A DNA stretch of 64,000 bases from Burkholderia sp. OK233 (lineage in GTDB: Bacteria > Pseudomonadota > Gammaproteobacteria > Burkholderiales > Burkholderiaceae): contig NZ_OCSR01000002.1 in assembly GCF_900230185.1 (NCBI RefSeq), forward strand, positions 372,001 through 436,000, read 5' to 3'. The notes under the pieces were generated by a model. It made no database searches. It saw nothing but the letters and a program-made list of their open reading frames with translations, and had not been told where the DNA came from. Made by a program: the position numbers and the translations under genes. Each line of letters begins with the position of its first letter. Within the stretch, counting starts at the first letter, position 1. Positions 54,013 to 63,472 of the stretch are shown piece by piece.

Positions 54013-54297
54013 TCAGGCAGCGGTACGCCGCCCCAGCTTCATCTGCGCTGCACTCTCGAGCCGGTCGAGAAGCTTGATGACACGTTTGCGCTGGCTGGCA
54101 ATCAACTCGTGAGTCTCTTCCAGCGCACGAATGCGCTTTTCCCAGTACTCACGGTCTAGCGGGACCAGCACGCCAACCGCATCGCCACGTGTCACGTACT
54201 GAACCATGTTCTCAAGATGCTCCAACTGGCTATCCACCAGACTGGCCGGACGCCGCCCGCCGCGCTGGGCGATTGGTTGACTGTTCGTGCCGCTCAT
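54013..54297 (-). CDS. Small coiled-coil hypothetical protein, 94 aa
   Basis: ATG 54297. The product is mainly helical with a heptad-like stretch (LVDSQLEHLENMVQYV and ASQRKRVIKLLDRLES), hydrophilic, without Cys. I do not recognise a named family. A longer frame to 54366 has no support. Confidence 0.6.
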   Translation of the reverse strand: MSGTNSQPIAQRGGRRPASLVDSQLEHLENMVQYVTRGDAVGVLVPLDREYWEKRIRALEETHELIASQRKRVIKLLDRLESAAQMKLGRRTAA

Positions 54298-54589
54298 CTT
54301 TCGATACCCCGTAAATTGGCCGCCGGCAAAGCCTGGGCCTCGCACCCATTGCGCCGAAAATGCCAATCGGCGCTGCTTTTTGCGCGCAGTTGCGATTTCA
54401 GAGCGGGGCCTGTTATAAACGAATTGATGGCGCCGTCGATGAAACCGATCTGCATCTAATCATCCGACGATACCGCAGGTTTTTTGTTAGGCTTTACCAT
54501 CCGTCTCAATATTGGACGACGGCGTGTTAAATATCTGGTTACCGCCGCTACCCGCCAGAACCACACCCCTCGTTCGCAGCAACCGATCC

Positions 54590-55645
54590 ATGAACCAGCG
54601 CACCTTGCCGCCACACCTGGCCGCTGCAGCCGCAGCCGAATCGCGCTCCGCCATTTCCACGAGCCGCTTCAGCACGCACGCGCTCGCAGCCGATGAACAA
54701 TTTCTGGCCTGGCGCCAGCGCGTGGGGCATGTGGTCGACGTGCCACCGTCGAAGGAGCAGGTCGCCGGCGGATTTCGCGGTGAGATCGATCTTTATGCGG
54801 TCGGCGGTATGGTGTTTACGGACTGCAGCACGGACGCGCTGCTGCTGGAACGATCGGTCGCGCGCGTTTCCACGGACTCGCGGCGCGACTACGCCTTTCA
54901 TCTGTTCGTGGAGGGCGAGGTCGGCCACGTGACAGGCATGCGCAAGAAACGCAGCGCGCCGGGCTCGGTGCAGGGCATCGTCGCGTTCGACATGAACCAG
55001 CCGTTTCGGGCCGAGCGGCCTGAATGCCGGCTTCTGAGTCTGTTCGTACCCTCTGCGATCGTGGACGAGGAACTGCGCGACGCCACAGCGATTCACGGCC
55101 GCGTCGTCCAGCAGGGTGCGCCGCTGACCGGCCTCGTGCTGGACCACCTGGCGGCAGTGGCCCGGGAAATCCCCAGGCTCGACCCGGCCAGCGCGGCGGA
55201 AGCATTGCATGCCGGCGCCCAACTGCTGATCGCCGCCTTCCGCAAGGAGGCGCGACTGACAGGTGCGAGCCGGGCGGCGATGCAGGCCGCCGTGATGGGC
55301 CAGGTGCGACGTTACGTCGAAGCTAACCTGCACCATGGCGACCTCACGCCGACCAGCGTGGTTCAGGCGTTAAAGCTGAAACGCGCCACCATCTATCGCT
55401 GGTTCGAGCACGACGGCGGGCTCGGCGCCTACATCCGCAATCGCCGCTTGCGGGAAGCGGCGGACGAACTGGTCCGTTTCCCGCATCTTCAGGTGACGGA
55501 AATCGCCTATGGACTCGGCTTCCAGAGCGCGTCCGATTTCACTCGCGCGTTTCGCCGCGCCTTCGACATGAGCCCGCAGGATATGCGAGCGAGCGCGTTG
55601 GACCTGCAGCACCGCGGCGCAAGGGAGCGCTGGGGTAGCGTCTAA
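54590..55645 (+). CDS. AraC-family transcriptional regulator
   Basis: 351 residues. The N-terminal part resembles the AraC-binding-like (AraC_binding_2) sensor (LLSLFVPSAIVDEELRD). The C-terminal HTHs are TPTSVVQALKLKRATIYRWF and LQVTEIAYGLGFQSASDFTR, ending RRAFDMSPQDMRA. The first 20 residues are Ala-rich. It is convergent with the MFS gene, their ends overlapping by 4 bases. Confidence 0.9.
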   Translation: MNQRTLPPHLAAAAAAESRSAISTSRFSTHALAADEQFLAWRQRVGHVVDVPPSKEQVAGGFRGEIDLYAVGGMVFTDCSTDALLLERSVARVSTDSRRDYAFHLFVEGEVGHVTGMRKKRSAPGSVQGIVAFDMNQPFRAERPECRLLSLFVPSAIVDEELRDATAIHGRVVQQGAPLTGLVLDHLAAVAREIPRLDPASAAEALHAGAQLLIAAFRKEARLTGASRAAMQAAVMGQVRRYVEANLHHGDLTPTSVVQALKLKRATIYRWFEHDGGLGAYIRNRRLREAADELVRFPHLQVTEIAYGLGFQSASDFTRAFRRAFDMSPQDMRASALDLQHRGARERWGSV

Positions 55646-56952
55646 GCCGGCGGCTGCGAAGCACCGGCAAGGCGCGCATCCGGCGCCTCTGCCTCGGGAA
55701 AGGCCCGCAACGCAGCAAGCGTAAGCAGGGTCGCGGCCATCAGATACCACGCCGGAACCATCGGATCGCCCGTCCGGTTGATCAGCCACGTCACGAGGAA
55801 CGGCGAAAATCCGCCGAACAGGACGACGCCGAAGCTGTAAATCATCGCAAGTCCCGCGGCGCGCCGATGCGCCGGAAACGCCTCCATCATCAGCACGGAA
55901 TTCGGGCCGGCATTGTTGACCGCAAGCGCGACGTACCCCGTGATGATGATGAGCGCGGCGACGTCGCCCACGCCGTGGGTCAGCGCCCAGAATGCCGGCC
56001 ACGCGGCCGCCAGCGACGCCACGAGGGCCGCGTACTGCAGTGTTTTGCGGCTCGCGAAGCGGTCGGCCGCGCGCGCCACGAGCGGCGTCACCACCAGGAT
56101 CACGAGGCCTGACAGGCAGGCCGTCAAGAGGCTGATTGCCGCCGGCCGATGCAGCGTACGAACCAGGTAGGCCGGCATATAGAAGACGGTAAGGTAGATA
56201 CCGACCGACGGCGCCGCCATCATCAGGAGGCCGCAGACGAAGGGACGCGGGTATTCCGTGACCATGCGCCTCGGACTGAGCCGCGTACGCGGCAGCGGCG
56301 CGGCCACCGGCATGCGGCGACGCAGGTACCAGCCGACCGGTCCGATCAGCCCGCCCAGCACGAACGGAATGCGCCATCCCCAGTCATGCATGGCGGCGGG
56401 CGACAACAGCGCCGTCGTGCACGCCCCGACCAGCGCGGCGGCGAAGGCGGCCGCGCCCTGGCTCGCGCCGCGCCAGCTCACCATGAAACAACGGTGCCGG
56501 TAGGCGACCGACTCCATCAGCGAAGCCGACGCCGGCCCGATCTCACCGCCTGCGGCGAGCCCCTGCATCAGGCGCGCGAGCACCATCAACACCGTCGCGG
56601 CGGGGCCGATCGACGCATAGCCCGGCAGGCACGCGATCAGCCACGTGCCAAGGGTCATCAACGTGAGCGATACCGTGAGGCCGGCTTTGCGGCCACGGCT
56701 GTCGGCGATGTGGCCGATCAGGATCGCGCCGAGCGGGCGCATCACGAAGCCCGCGCCGAAGGTGGCGAGCGAGAGCAGCAGCGACGACGCGGGATTGCTC
56801 GATGGAAAGAACAGATTACCGATGATGACCGCGGAAAAGCTGTAGACGGTGAAGTCGTACGCCACGAAGCCGTTGCCGATAACAATTGCCGTGACGATAC
56901 GCCTGAGTTCGGCGCGGGACGGTTGGCCCGCTTTGCGGGCAGCAGTTTGCAT
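55642..56952 (-). CDS. MFS transporter, metabolite:H+ symporter (citrate/proline-betaine type)
   Basis: 436 residues, 12 helices. NGFVAYDFTVYSFSAVIIG in helix 1, FGAGFVMRPLGAILIGHIAD, DSRGRKAG and MQGLAAGGEIGPASASLMES are MHS-family signatures. It takes up an organic acid or osmolyte. The 3' end overlaps the AraC gene end. The start at 56952 precedes the first helix by about 20 residues. Confidence 0.92.
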   Translation of the reverse strand: MQTAARKAGQPSRAELRRIVTAIVIGNGFVAYDFTVYSFSAVIIGNLFFPSSNPASSLLLSLATFGAGFVMRPLGAILIGHIADSRGRKAGLTVSLTLMTLGTWLIACLPGYASIGPAATVLMVLARLMQGLAAGGEIGPASASLMESVAYRHRCFMVSWRGASQGAAAFAAALVGACTTALLSPAAMHDWGWRIPFVLGGLIGPVGWYLRRRMPVAAPLPRTRLSPRRMVTEYPRPFVCGLLMMAAPSVGIYLTVFYMPAYLVRTLHRPAAISLLTACLSGLVILVVTPLVARAADRFASRKTLQYAALVASLAAAWPAFWALTHGVGDVAALIIITGYVALAVNNAGPNSVLMMEAFPAHRRAAGLAMIYSFGVVLFGGFSPFLVTWLINRTGDPMVPAWYLMAATLLTLAALRAFPEAEAPDARLAGASQPPA

Positions 56953-57244
56953 GGATTGCGGTCGACGGGGGAAGCGTCGAGGTATTCAGGAGATGGGCAG
57001 AATGGCGGTGAAGCCTTTTTTAACGGCGCAAAAAGACGCAACTTTACACTGCGCGCGCAGATGTCTCCTTGCTTACCTCACCAGCGGGTGGTGTCATTGC
57101 CGGATGCGGGGAAAGCATCTGACCACGCTGCTACACTTGCACACCGCTAACTTCCCGAAGAATGCTCGCCGCCCGGCATCGTGCCGATCGCTATCTGCAT
57201 GAGCGTCGCGCGGCACATTCTTTGGCTGACACACTCCGCACGTC

Positions 57245-57868
57245 ATGCTTCGATTCGAGAACCTCAGCAAACGCTATAGCGAACGCACCATCTTTCAGGG
57301 GCTGCATTACGACACGGCTGCAGGATGCGTGGCGCTCAACGATGAATCCGGCAGCGGCAAGTCGACGTTGTTAGGCATCCTCGCCGGCACGATCGAGCCC
57401 GACGCCGGCAAGGTGTGGCTCGGCGGCCATTCGCTTCACACCGCGCCGCGCGAGGCCAAATCCATGCTTACGTACGTGCCCGAAGACTGCATGACGTATC
57501 CGGAGCAAACCGGTCGTGAGTATCTGGCGCGTGTGGCGTTGGAGAGAAAGACCACGGTGGATAGCCACACGCTCGACCTTGCCCATCGCTTCGGACTCGA
57601 ACCGCACCTCGACAAGCGCTTCGAGCAGATGTCGTTTGGCACGCGCAAGAAATTCTTCCTGACAGGGGCCGTACTCGGCGAGACCAAAATCGTGATCGCG
57701 GATGAACCGGTCGGAGGACTCGACGCCTCGGCGCGCGGGGTTCTGGTCGATCTGTTTAAAACGCTGGCCGAAACCCGCACGGTCTTTTTCTCGAGCTACG
57801 ACACGGCTTTTACCCAAGCATGCGAGGCGATAACCGTCAGTTTTGCGGACCTGGGTATGCGCAGCTAG
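57245..57868 (+). CDS. ABC transporter ATP-binding protein with altered core motifs
   Basis: 207 residues. The fold is that of an ABC ATPase: Walker B VIADEPVGGLD (D153, E154) and a Q-loop region near 80. Three key elements deviate. Walker A reads DESGSGKST with Asp33 in place of the first Gly, the signature is MSFGTRKK instead of LSGGQ, and the switch His is Tyr185 (FFSSYDTAF). No permease gene is adjacent. It may still bind ATP, or act as an inactive partner or regulator. Unlike its neighbours on both sides it is on the plus strand and alone. Confidence 0.8.
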   Translation: MLRFENLSKRYSERTIFQGLHYDTAAGCVALNDESGSGKSTLLGILAGTIEPDAGKVWLGGHSLHTAPREAKSMLTYVPEDCMTYPEQTGREYLARVALERKTTVDSHTLDLAHRFGLEPHLDKRFEQMSFGTRKKFFLTGAVLGETKIVIADEPVGGLDASARGVLVDLFKTLAETRTVFFSSYDTAFTQACEAITVSFADLGMRS

Positions 57869-57913
57869 AGCGCTTCTGCGCATCGGCGAGTCAACGCGCC
57901 GTGCGTTCAAGGC

Positions 57914-58954
57914 TTACTGGTAGCTCATCGTAAAGGTGGCGAGGCCCTTCACCGTGCCGGGCCCCACCGTACCCGTCGAGATGTACTGCGCGGTCAACGG
58001 GATGCGCGTCGTGCTCGACGATGCCCCGACCAGCCACTGGTTCGGATTGCCCGCCACCGCCGAATCCGGCCCGTAGCTGACTGCCGTGCCACCGCTATTG
58101 AGTACGCGTAACGCGACGCCCTTCGCAGTCGACCCGCTCGCAAGCGTCAGATTGCTGGTCGTATTGCCGGGAGTGGTCGCGTCGGTCAGCGTCACGTAGA
58201 CATTCGCGCCGGCCTGACACGATAGTCCGATGCTGATGTTCGTGTTGCCGACCGTCGTGCCGACGGGGCTCAATGCGCTGGCGTTGACGGTTGGCAGCGT
58301 GACGCTAACCGACGGCGTCGTCACGGTGCACGTGGTTGCAACGATCGACGTGTTGTTGACCGAGATCGTCACCAGCGCCGGCGACGTTATATTCACCGGA
58401 ATATTGTGGCTGACCAGCGTGAATAGCTGCGGGATGTTCACCGCGCCGCCCGTCGTCACCTGCGCGGCCGTTTTGACCAGTTGATAAGTGAACGTGAAGC
58501 TGCCCTCGAACGCCGCCGTCGTCGTGATCGGTGCGCCGAAATCGCCCCACTTGCCGACTGCCAGTGATGACAAAGTCGCGTTGCCGTAGGTCACGTCCAC
58601 GACCTTGATGCCGATGCCCGCGATGCCGGTGTTCCACACACCCGCTACCGCGCTGCTCGTCAGTTGCGGGTAGTACTGGATATACCAGCCGTTGTTATAC
58701 GGCGGCACCGTACCGGGATTCGACGGGCAGTTAACAGAAACGGTCGACGACTGCACCGGCCCAATTGACGTGCCGACCGGCGTGTCGCGCGGCACGGTGA
58801 GCGTGCCGAAGCTGATCGCGGCCGAGCCGGTAATCGTGCATTGTAGTGCTGCGTGGGCAGGTACGCTGGCGATCAGACCAGCGCACGCCGCAGCGACCAG
58901 CATCAGGATGCCGAAGCATTTCCGCGCGACTCTGAATGGGAGAAACTTCTTCAT
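57914..58954 (-). CDS. Fimbrial subunit, probably the tip-type component (two-domain)
   Basis: 346 residues. A signal peptide ends at about residue 35 (VPAHA). Two beta-sandwich domains follow; the second starts near VATTCTVTTPSVSVTLPTVN and ends with an aromatic strand (TFTMSYQ), typical for a pilin domain that inserts by donor-strand exchange, while the first would be the receptor-binding domain. It overlaps the usher stop (ATGA at 58951-58954), as the last gene of the chaperone-usher operon. Receptor unknown. Confidence 0.85.
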   Translation of the reverse strand: MKKFLPFRVARKCFGILMLVAAACAGLIASVPAHAALQCTITGSAAISFGTLTVPRDTPVGTSIGPVQSSTVSVNCPSNPGTVPPYNNGWYIQYYPQLTSSAVAGVWNTGIAGIGIKVVDVTYGNATLSSLAVGKWGDFGAPITTTAAFEGSFTFTYQLVKTAAQVTTGGAVNIPQLFTLVSHNIPVNITSPALVTISVNNTSIVATTCTVTTPSVSVTLPTVNASALSPVGTTVGNTNISIGLSCQAGANVYVTLTDATTPGNTTSNLTLASGSTAKGVALRVLNSGGTAVSYGPDSAVAGNPNQWLVGASSSTTRIPLTAQYISTGTVGPGTVKGLATFTMSYQ

Positions 58955-61587
58955 TGCGCATTTCCTCCAGCGGACGATCCCGCCGCTGCCTGGTTCGCCA
59001 CGCCGGCGGCCGCGCCGCACACGGCATCGATATGCGCATACGCGCCGCGATCTTCGCCCTTCGGCGGCAAGTGATATCCGAAGGCACACTGTTCATCGGC
59101 GGCATCGCCCCACTTCACCGTAAGCGCACCCTCATCGGCTACGCCGCGCACGAAGATCCGGCTGTTCTGGCCGATCGCGCCGACACCCTGCCCCTTCGCG
59201 TCGTACACCGTCGCGCCGAATGGCAACGGTGCGCCGTTCGGCAAGCGAGCCGCGATCACCGCCGCCCTGCCGGTCACCGTGCCGAAGTGAATCATCACCA
59301 CCGAATTGGCACGTGGCGCCACCTGCTGGCTGGTCGACTTGAATTCGACGTCGAGCGGGATCCCCTTCGGATCGATTTCGACTGTGTTCAGGCTATACGG
59401 CGTCAGATACGGAATTACCGCATAACCGAAGCCGTCGATGCGCACGCCGGACGAATTGGTGATGCGGGCGCCCTTCGCGTCTTTCGCCTCGACCACACCG
59501 ATCGTGTCGCCCAGATCGTTCGCGAAGGTCACACCACCCGGATGTGCAACGATCGCGCCGGTCACGCCCGCCGACACCTGCGAATAACCTGAGCCACCGC
59601 TTGCGCTCGCCGCCAGCGTCGCGTACGGGCTGCGGTACTGGCCGTTCACACCGCCGGCACTCGAGCCCGGCGCATGGTTTGCCGTCACGCCATAGGTGAA
59701 TTCGTTGTCCACACCGGCCGAGCCGTTCAGCATCGCCTGCTCGGACGACCCGCTCTGACTGTTGTGCGTGAAGCTGGTTGACAGGGTTGGCGCATGCTGG
59801 CCGTTGCCGAGCGGAATCGAGACACTCGCGAAGATCTGGTTATTCATCTGCCCGGTCAGGCCGTCGCGCTGCCTTGACAACGACACGTTGTAGCTGAAGT
59901 TGGTGCCGAGCGCGCGCAGCACGTTGTTGTAGCCGATCTGGAACTGCGTGGTGGTGCCGCTGCGATTCCAGTAGTCGAGCGTCGAGCCGACCACATAGGC
60001 GTTGCCCCAGCCGTTGCCGAAGCTCTGGTTCATCGTCAGTTGGACCTGATTGCGCTGGCGGTCGACCGAGGTCGGATCCTGTCCCGCGGCAACCGCGCTG
60101 CGCGCCAGCATGGCGTCGCGCAACGCCCAGAAACCACTCGACGAATAGCGATAGGCGGCGACGGTGAAGTTCGTGTTGGTGGCGGGCACGAGCTTGCTGT
60201 AACTGATTCGCACGCTCTGGCCGGTGGTATTGGTCACGCCGCGAATGTTGGCGCGCGCCTCGGTTACGTCCAGCGCGACCGCACCCAACGGCGTGTTGAC
60301 CGCCGCGCCGAGCAGCCCGGCGAGATAGCCATCCGCGACGATCGTCCCCGCGTAGCCGGTGATGACGTTGTTGAAACCGTGCTGCACCGTCCCGTGAAGG
60401 AGGTTGTCGTGCTGATTGACCTGCGCATCGCGGAGCTGGCCCGCGGCGACATTGAAACGGGTGATGCCCGGACGCAGCAACTGCGCGACCGACGCATAGG
60501 GCACCGAGAAACTATGCTGACTGCCGTCGGCTTCCGTGACCGTGACGAGCAGGTTGCCGCCGTAGCCGGTGGCGTACAGATCGTTGATCTCGAATGCACC
60601 CGGTGCGACGGTCGTCTCGTACAGCTTGTTGCCGTTCTGCGTGACGCTCACGCGCGCATTGGTCATCGCCACACCGCGAATCAGCGGTGCGTAGCCGCGC
60701 AGCGAGTCCGGCAACATGCGGTCGTCGCTCGCGAGTTCGACGCCGCGAATGCCGATGCTGTCGAACACGGCGCCGTCGGTAAAGGCGTCACCGAGCGTCA
60801 ACTGGCTGCGAATCGACGGCAGATCGTGTTGCACGTAGGTCCCGATGTTCTGATACGTGCGCGGTCCGTTCGATTGCCACGTCAGCGCGGAATTCTGCCG
60901 GAAGTGCCAACTGCCGACGTTGACGCCGCTATTCAGGCCGAGATAGGTCTGCGTATTTGACAACCCCGCGGAGCCCGAACCCGTCACGCGAAACGAATTC
61001 AGGTTGTAGCCCAAGGTGGCCGAGGTCACGCCTTCGTCCCAGAACTCGGGGCTCACATAGCCTTGCGGATTGCGCAGCAGCGCCGCCTGCGGGATGCTCA
61101 GATCGAGCCGCAGATCGGACAGGTCGAAGGCTTGCGACGCACCGTCGACGAGATCGGCGACGTTCGCGCACTCGCCCGCCTGGGCTTTCGCGAGTTCGCC
61201 GCGCCCCTTGCCCGACAGTGCCGAAAAGTCCAGACCGAGGCGTTCGATCGGCGCCTTGCTGAAACACGGGACGGCGTTCCCCGCGCCCTCCCGTGCCACG
61301 AAACGCAGCGTGTCGTGGCCGACCCAGTTTCCGTTCACGTAGAGATCGATGGTGTACTCGCCGGGCTGCACCGGATTGCCACGCTCGAAACGCGACACGT
61401 CGACGCTTTGGCCTTTCGGTTTCATCAGAAATTCGCTGTTGAACTGCACGTCCGCAAGCATCGTGGAGCCGGCGAACGCGGGCGTCGCCCCCCAGGCGGC
61501 TAGCGCGCCGAGCATCACGGCATGGCTGCGCCTGAGCGCGAACCAGCTTCCGGCTCGCGGCCGCGGAGAATATTCCCGGGTGCGCAT
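58951..61587 (-). CDS. Fimbrial outer membrane usher protein
   Basis: 878 residues. A signal peptide ends at about 40 (TPAFA). An N-domain (QFNSEFLMK and PGEYTIDLYVNG) binds chaperone-subunit complexes; then comes the 24-strand pore with plug (GVELASDDRMLPDSLRGYAP in the entry region), and C-domains near PKGIPLDVEFKSTSQQV. It assembles and secretes the pilus across the outer membrane. It starts 2 bases before the end of the chaperone gene and ends overlapping the tip subunit. Confidence 0.95.
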   Translation of the reverse strand: MRTREYSPRPRAGSWFALRRSHAVMLGALAAWGATPAFAGSTMLADVQFNSEFLMKPKGQSVDVSRFERGNPVQPGEYTIDLYVNGNWVGHDTLRFVAREGAGNAVPCFSKAPIERLGLDFSALSGKGRGELAKAQAGECANVADLVDGASQAFDLSDLRLDLSIPQAALLRNPQGYVSPEFWDEGVTSATLGYNLNSFRVTGSGSAGLSNTQTYLGLNSGVNVGSWHFRQNSALTWQSNGPRTYQNIGTYVQHDLPSIRSQLTLGDAFTDGAVFDSIGIRGVELASDDRMLPDSLRGYAPLIRGVAMTNARVSVTQNGNKLYETTVAPGAFEINDLYATGYGGNLLVTVTEADGSQHSFSVPYASVAQLLRPGITRFNVAAGQLRDAQVNQHDNLLHGTVQHGFNNVITGYAGTIVADGYLAGLLGAAVNTPLGAVALDVTEARANIRGVTNTTGQSVRISYSKLVPATNTNFTVAAYRYSSSGFWALRDAMLARSAVAAGQDPTSVDRQRNQVQLTMNQSFGNGWGNAYVVGSTLDYWNRSGTTTQFQIGYNNVLRALGTNFSYNVSLSRQRDGLTGQMNNQIFASVSIPLGNGQHAPTLSTSFTHNSQSGSSEQAMLNGSAGVDNEFTYGVTANHAPGSSAGGVNGQYRSPYATLAASASGGSGYSQVSAGVTGAIVAHPGGVTFANDLGDTIGVVEAKDAKGARITNSSGVRIDGFGYAVIPYLTPYSLNTVEIDPKGIPLDVEFKSTSQQVAPRANSVVMIHFGTVTGRAAVIAARLPNGAPLPFGATVYDAKGQGVGAIGQNSRIFVRGVADEGALTVKWGDAADEQCAFGYHLPPKGEDRGAYAHIDAVCGAAAGVANQAAAGSSAGGNAQ

Positions 61588-61589
61588 GA

Positions 61590-62354
61590 TTACTTGCCGG
61601 TCTCGTCGCGCAGCGTTTTGCCGGCGACGCCGGCGCCGTAGTCGTTGATGAACGTGTAATCGACTTGCGCCGGCACGACAGCGAGCGGCGCAACGTTGCC
61701 AACGTCGAAGTCCGCGCTCGCGCCCGGGTCGACCATGCCGCCCTTATCGCTGGTCCAGCTAGTCGCGCTCTCGCTGGCGACGATCTTGCTGAAGGTCACG
61801 TGATAAGGCGTCGGATTGGTCGCCTCGAGCGCGTAGGCGCCGTTGTCCTTGCGCACGAATTTCCAGCTCACTTTCGCGGCCGCTTCGTCCGCAATACCCG
61901 GCAGCCCCGCCGGACGGAAAAACAGCTTGATGCGCGAACGGAACGCCAGCTGCAGCGAATTCGGATCGTCCGCCGTGGCGCTGGCGGCCGCGCGCGGCGG
62001 CACTTCAAGCACGTTGAGCCAGAACAGGGACTCCTTGTCTTGCGGCAACGGTTCCTGCGTGTAGATCAGGCGCAGGCTCTGCCCTTTCTTCGGATCGAGG
62101 CGAAAAAGCGGCGGCGACAGGGTGAACGGCACCTTCGATTCGTCCGGCATCGCGTTCGGATTGCCCGTGTCGAGCCACACCTGAACCAGCGCCGGTGCGT
62201 CACCTTCGTTACTGAGCTTGACGGTGACTTCACGATCTTTTGCCTGATAGATCACGCGCGTGCCGCTAATTACAACACCCGCATGCGCGCTGCTCACCAA
62301 CCATGACAATGCGAAAACCGTCATCGCTCTTGATAAATTCTTTCGCATTGCCAT
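61590..62354 (-). CDS. Periplasmic fimbrial chaperone (PapD-like)
   Basis: 254 residues with signal peptide MAMRKNLSRAMTVFALSWLV and SSAHA. The mature chaperone has GTRVIYQAKDREVTVKLSNE, the conserved strand G1 region SLFWLNVLEVPP and the DPKKGQSLRLIY segment. It holds pilin subunits by donor-strand complementation until delivery to the usher. The ATG at 62354 has AAGGAT 8-13 bases upstream, deciding the start over the longer frame. Confidence 0.94.
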   Translation of the reverse strand: MAMRKNLSRAMTVFALSWLVSSAHAGVVISGTRVIYQAKDREVTVKLSNEGDAPALVQVWLDTGNPNAMPDESKVPFTLSPPLFRLDPKKGQSLRLIYTQEPLPQDKESLFWLNVLEVPPRAAASATADDPNSLQLAFRSRIKLFFRPAGLPGIADEAAAKVSWKFVRKDNGAYALEATNPTPYHVTFSKIVASESATSWTSDKGGMVDPGASADFDVGNVAPLAVVPAQVDYTFINDYGAGVAGKTLRDETGK

Positions 62355-62455
62355 TTCGTTATCCTTATTACGTGGCGAACTCGTGGTTCGCTCTGATCTC
62401 CTCGACAGCCGGCGCCTCTCGCGGGCACCGGCCACCGCCCCGTAGCGTCCTGCTC

Positions 62456-63001
62456 TTACTGGTAGACGATCGAGTACATGACGGTCGTATTGACGGTACC
62501 CGCCGTCGACGCGCCATTGGTTGCCACGTATTGCGCGAAATACTTGAGCGTGGCCGCACCGCTTGCCAGCGCGACGGCCTTCGAGTTCTGCGAAGCCTGA
62601 GCCGCACCCAGCGTGATCACGCTGCTGTCGCCGTTGAGCAGGCCGATTTCGACGTTGGTGGCCGTGCCCGTGGCGTTGATCAGTTGCCCCGTGGTCGTAT
62701 CGACCGTGGCGCCCGGTTCGAAATAAGTCGACACGTTGCCCGAGTTCGGCGTGCAGTTCGACAATGCGATGTTGAACGGCGTGCGGCCCGCGGTCGTGCC
62801 TGCAGTGGCGAGCGCCGAAGTCGAGACGGTCGGCAGCGTGACGGTGAAGTTCTTGCCGCCGCCGTTACCGCTGATCGTGCAGGTCTGGCTGGTGATCTGG
62901 CCGGTGAATGTGATCGTGCCGTCGGCTGCCTGCGAATCGGCCGGCATGGCGGCGGCTGCAGCGATAGCCGTAGCGAGAACGCCCGAGCGCGTGAATTTCA
63001 T
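62456..63001 (-). CDS. Major fimbrial subunit (type 1 fimbrial protein family)
   Basis: 181 residues. A signal peptide ends near PADSQA. The mature pilin has the Cys pair QTCTISGN... NCTPNSG and the C-terminal beta-zipper TTVMYSIVYQ. It polymerises to form the pilus rod. It is the first gene of the operon and has GGGGAT before the ATG at 63001. Confidence 0.92.
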   Translation of the reverse strand: MKFTRSGVLATAIAAAAAMPADSQAADGTITFTGQITSQTCTISGNGGGKNFTVTLPTVSTSALATAGTTAGRTPFNIALSNCTPNSGNVSTYFEPGATVDTTTGQLINATGTATNVEIGLLNGDSSVITLGAAQASQNSKAVALASGAATLKYFAQYVATNGASTAGTVNTTVMYSIVYQ

Positions 63002-63472
63002 GGTTATCCCCATTGATAAGTAATGCGTGGTATTGAAAGACCGTGTGTGCGGCGGGTTCAGCAATGGCGTTGCGCTCGAACCGACCGCGCCGGGGGCAAT
63101 TATCGGGACGATGCCCAAAAGGGACAGTCAAGCAGTGTCAAGCAGGACGGGAGAAGTTTGAACCAGTGTCAAAACGAGCGTTTTCTGGAAGTAAGAGCTA
63201 CTTGCGCGGCCGCTTTTGCTCCCGAAAAGCGCGTCTATCCTACCGGCTTTATTCATACGAATAGGGATTCACCGAGCAAAATCTACGTCTATCGCGTGGG
63301 TGCAAGTCGATTTTGCTGGAAAGAGCTTTTTGTTGTCCGTTTCTGGACCGTCAAATCGACTTAACTAAAGCTCGTTGTCTTCGTTCCCCAGCAGTGATCA
63401 CGCCTCGGACTGCCTCCACGCATTCAATTGACGCGCGGGCATTTCTGACGACATCTATTCGCGGAGTCCGAA
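63002..63472. other. Divergent region between the fimbrial operon and a secreted-protein gene
   Basis: 471 bases with promoter space for both directions. Short direct repeats such as CAGTCAAGCAGTGTCAAGCAG at 63124-63144 (given in part: AAGCAGTGTCAAGCAG) are visible. No gene I can support; the open frames are shadows. Confidence 0.4.

Noticed and set aside
53839-54159. 106-aa plus-strand frame
   Set aside because: It overlaps the coiled-coil gene on the other strand and looks like random GC-rich translation.
63023-63364. 113-aa plus-strand frame upstream of the secreted protein
   Set aside because: No RBS, no domain, and Arg/Cys-rich composition typical of a chance frame.
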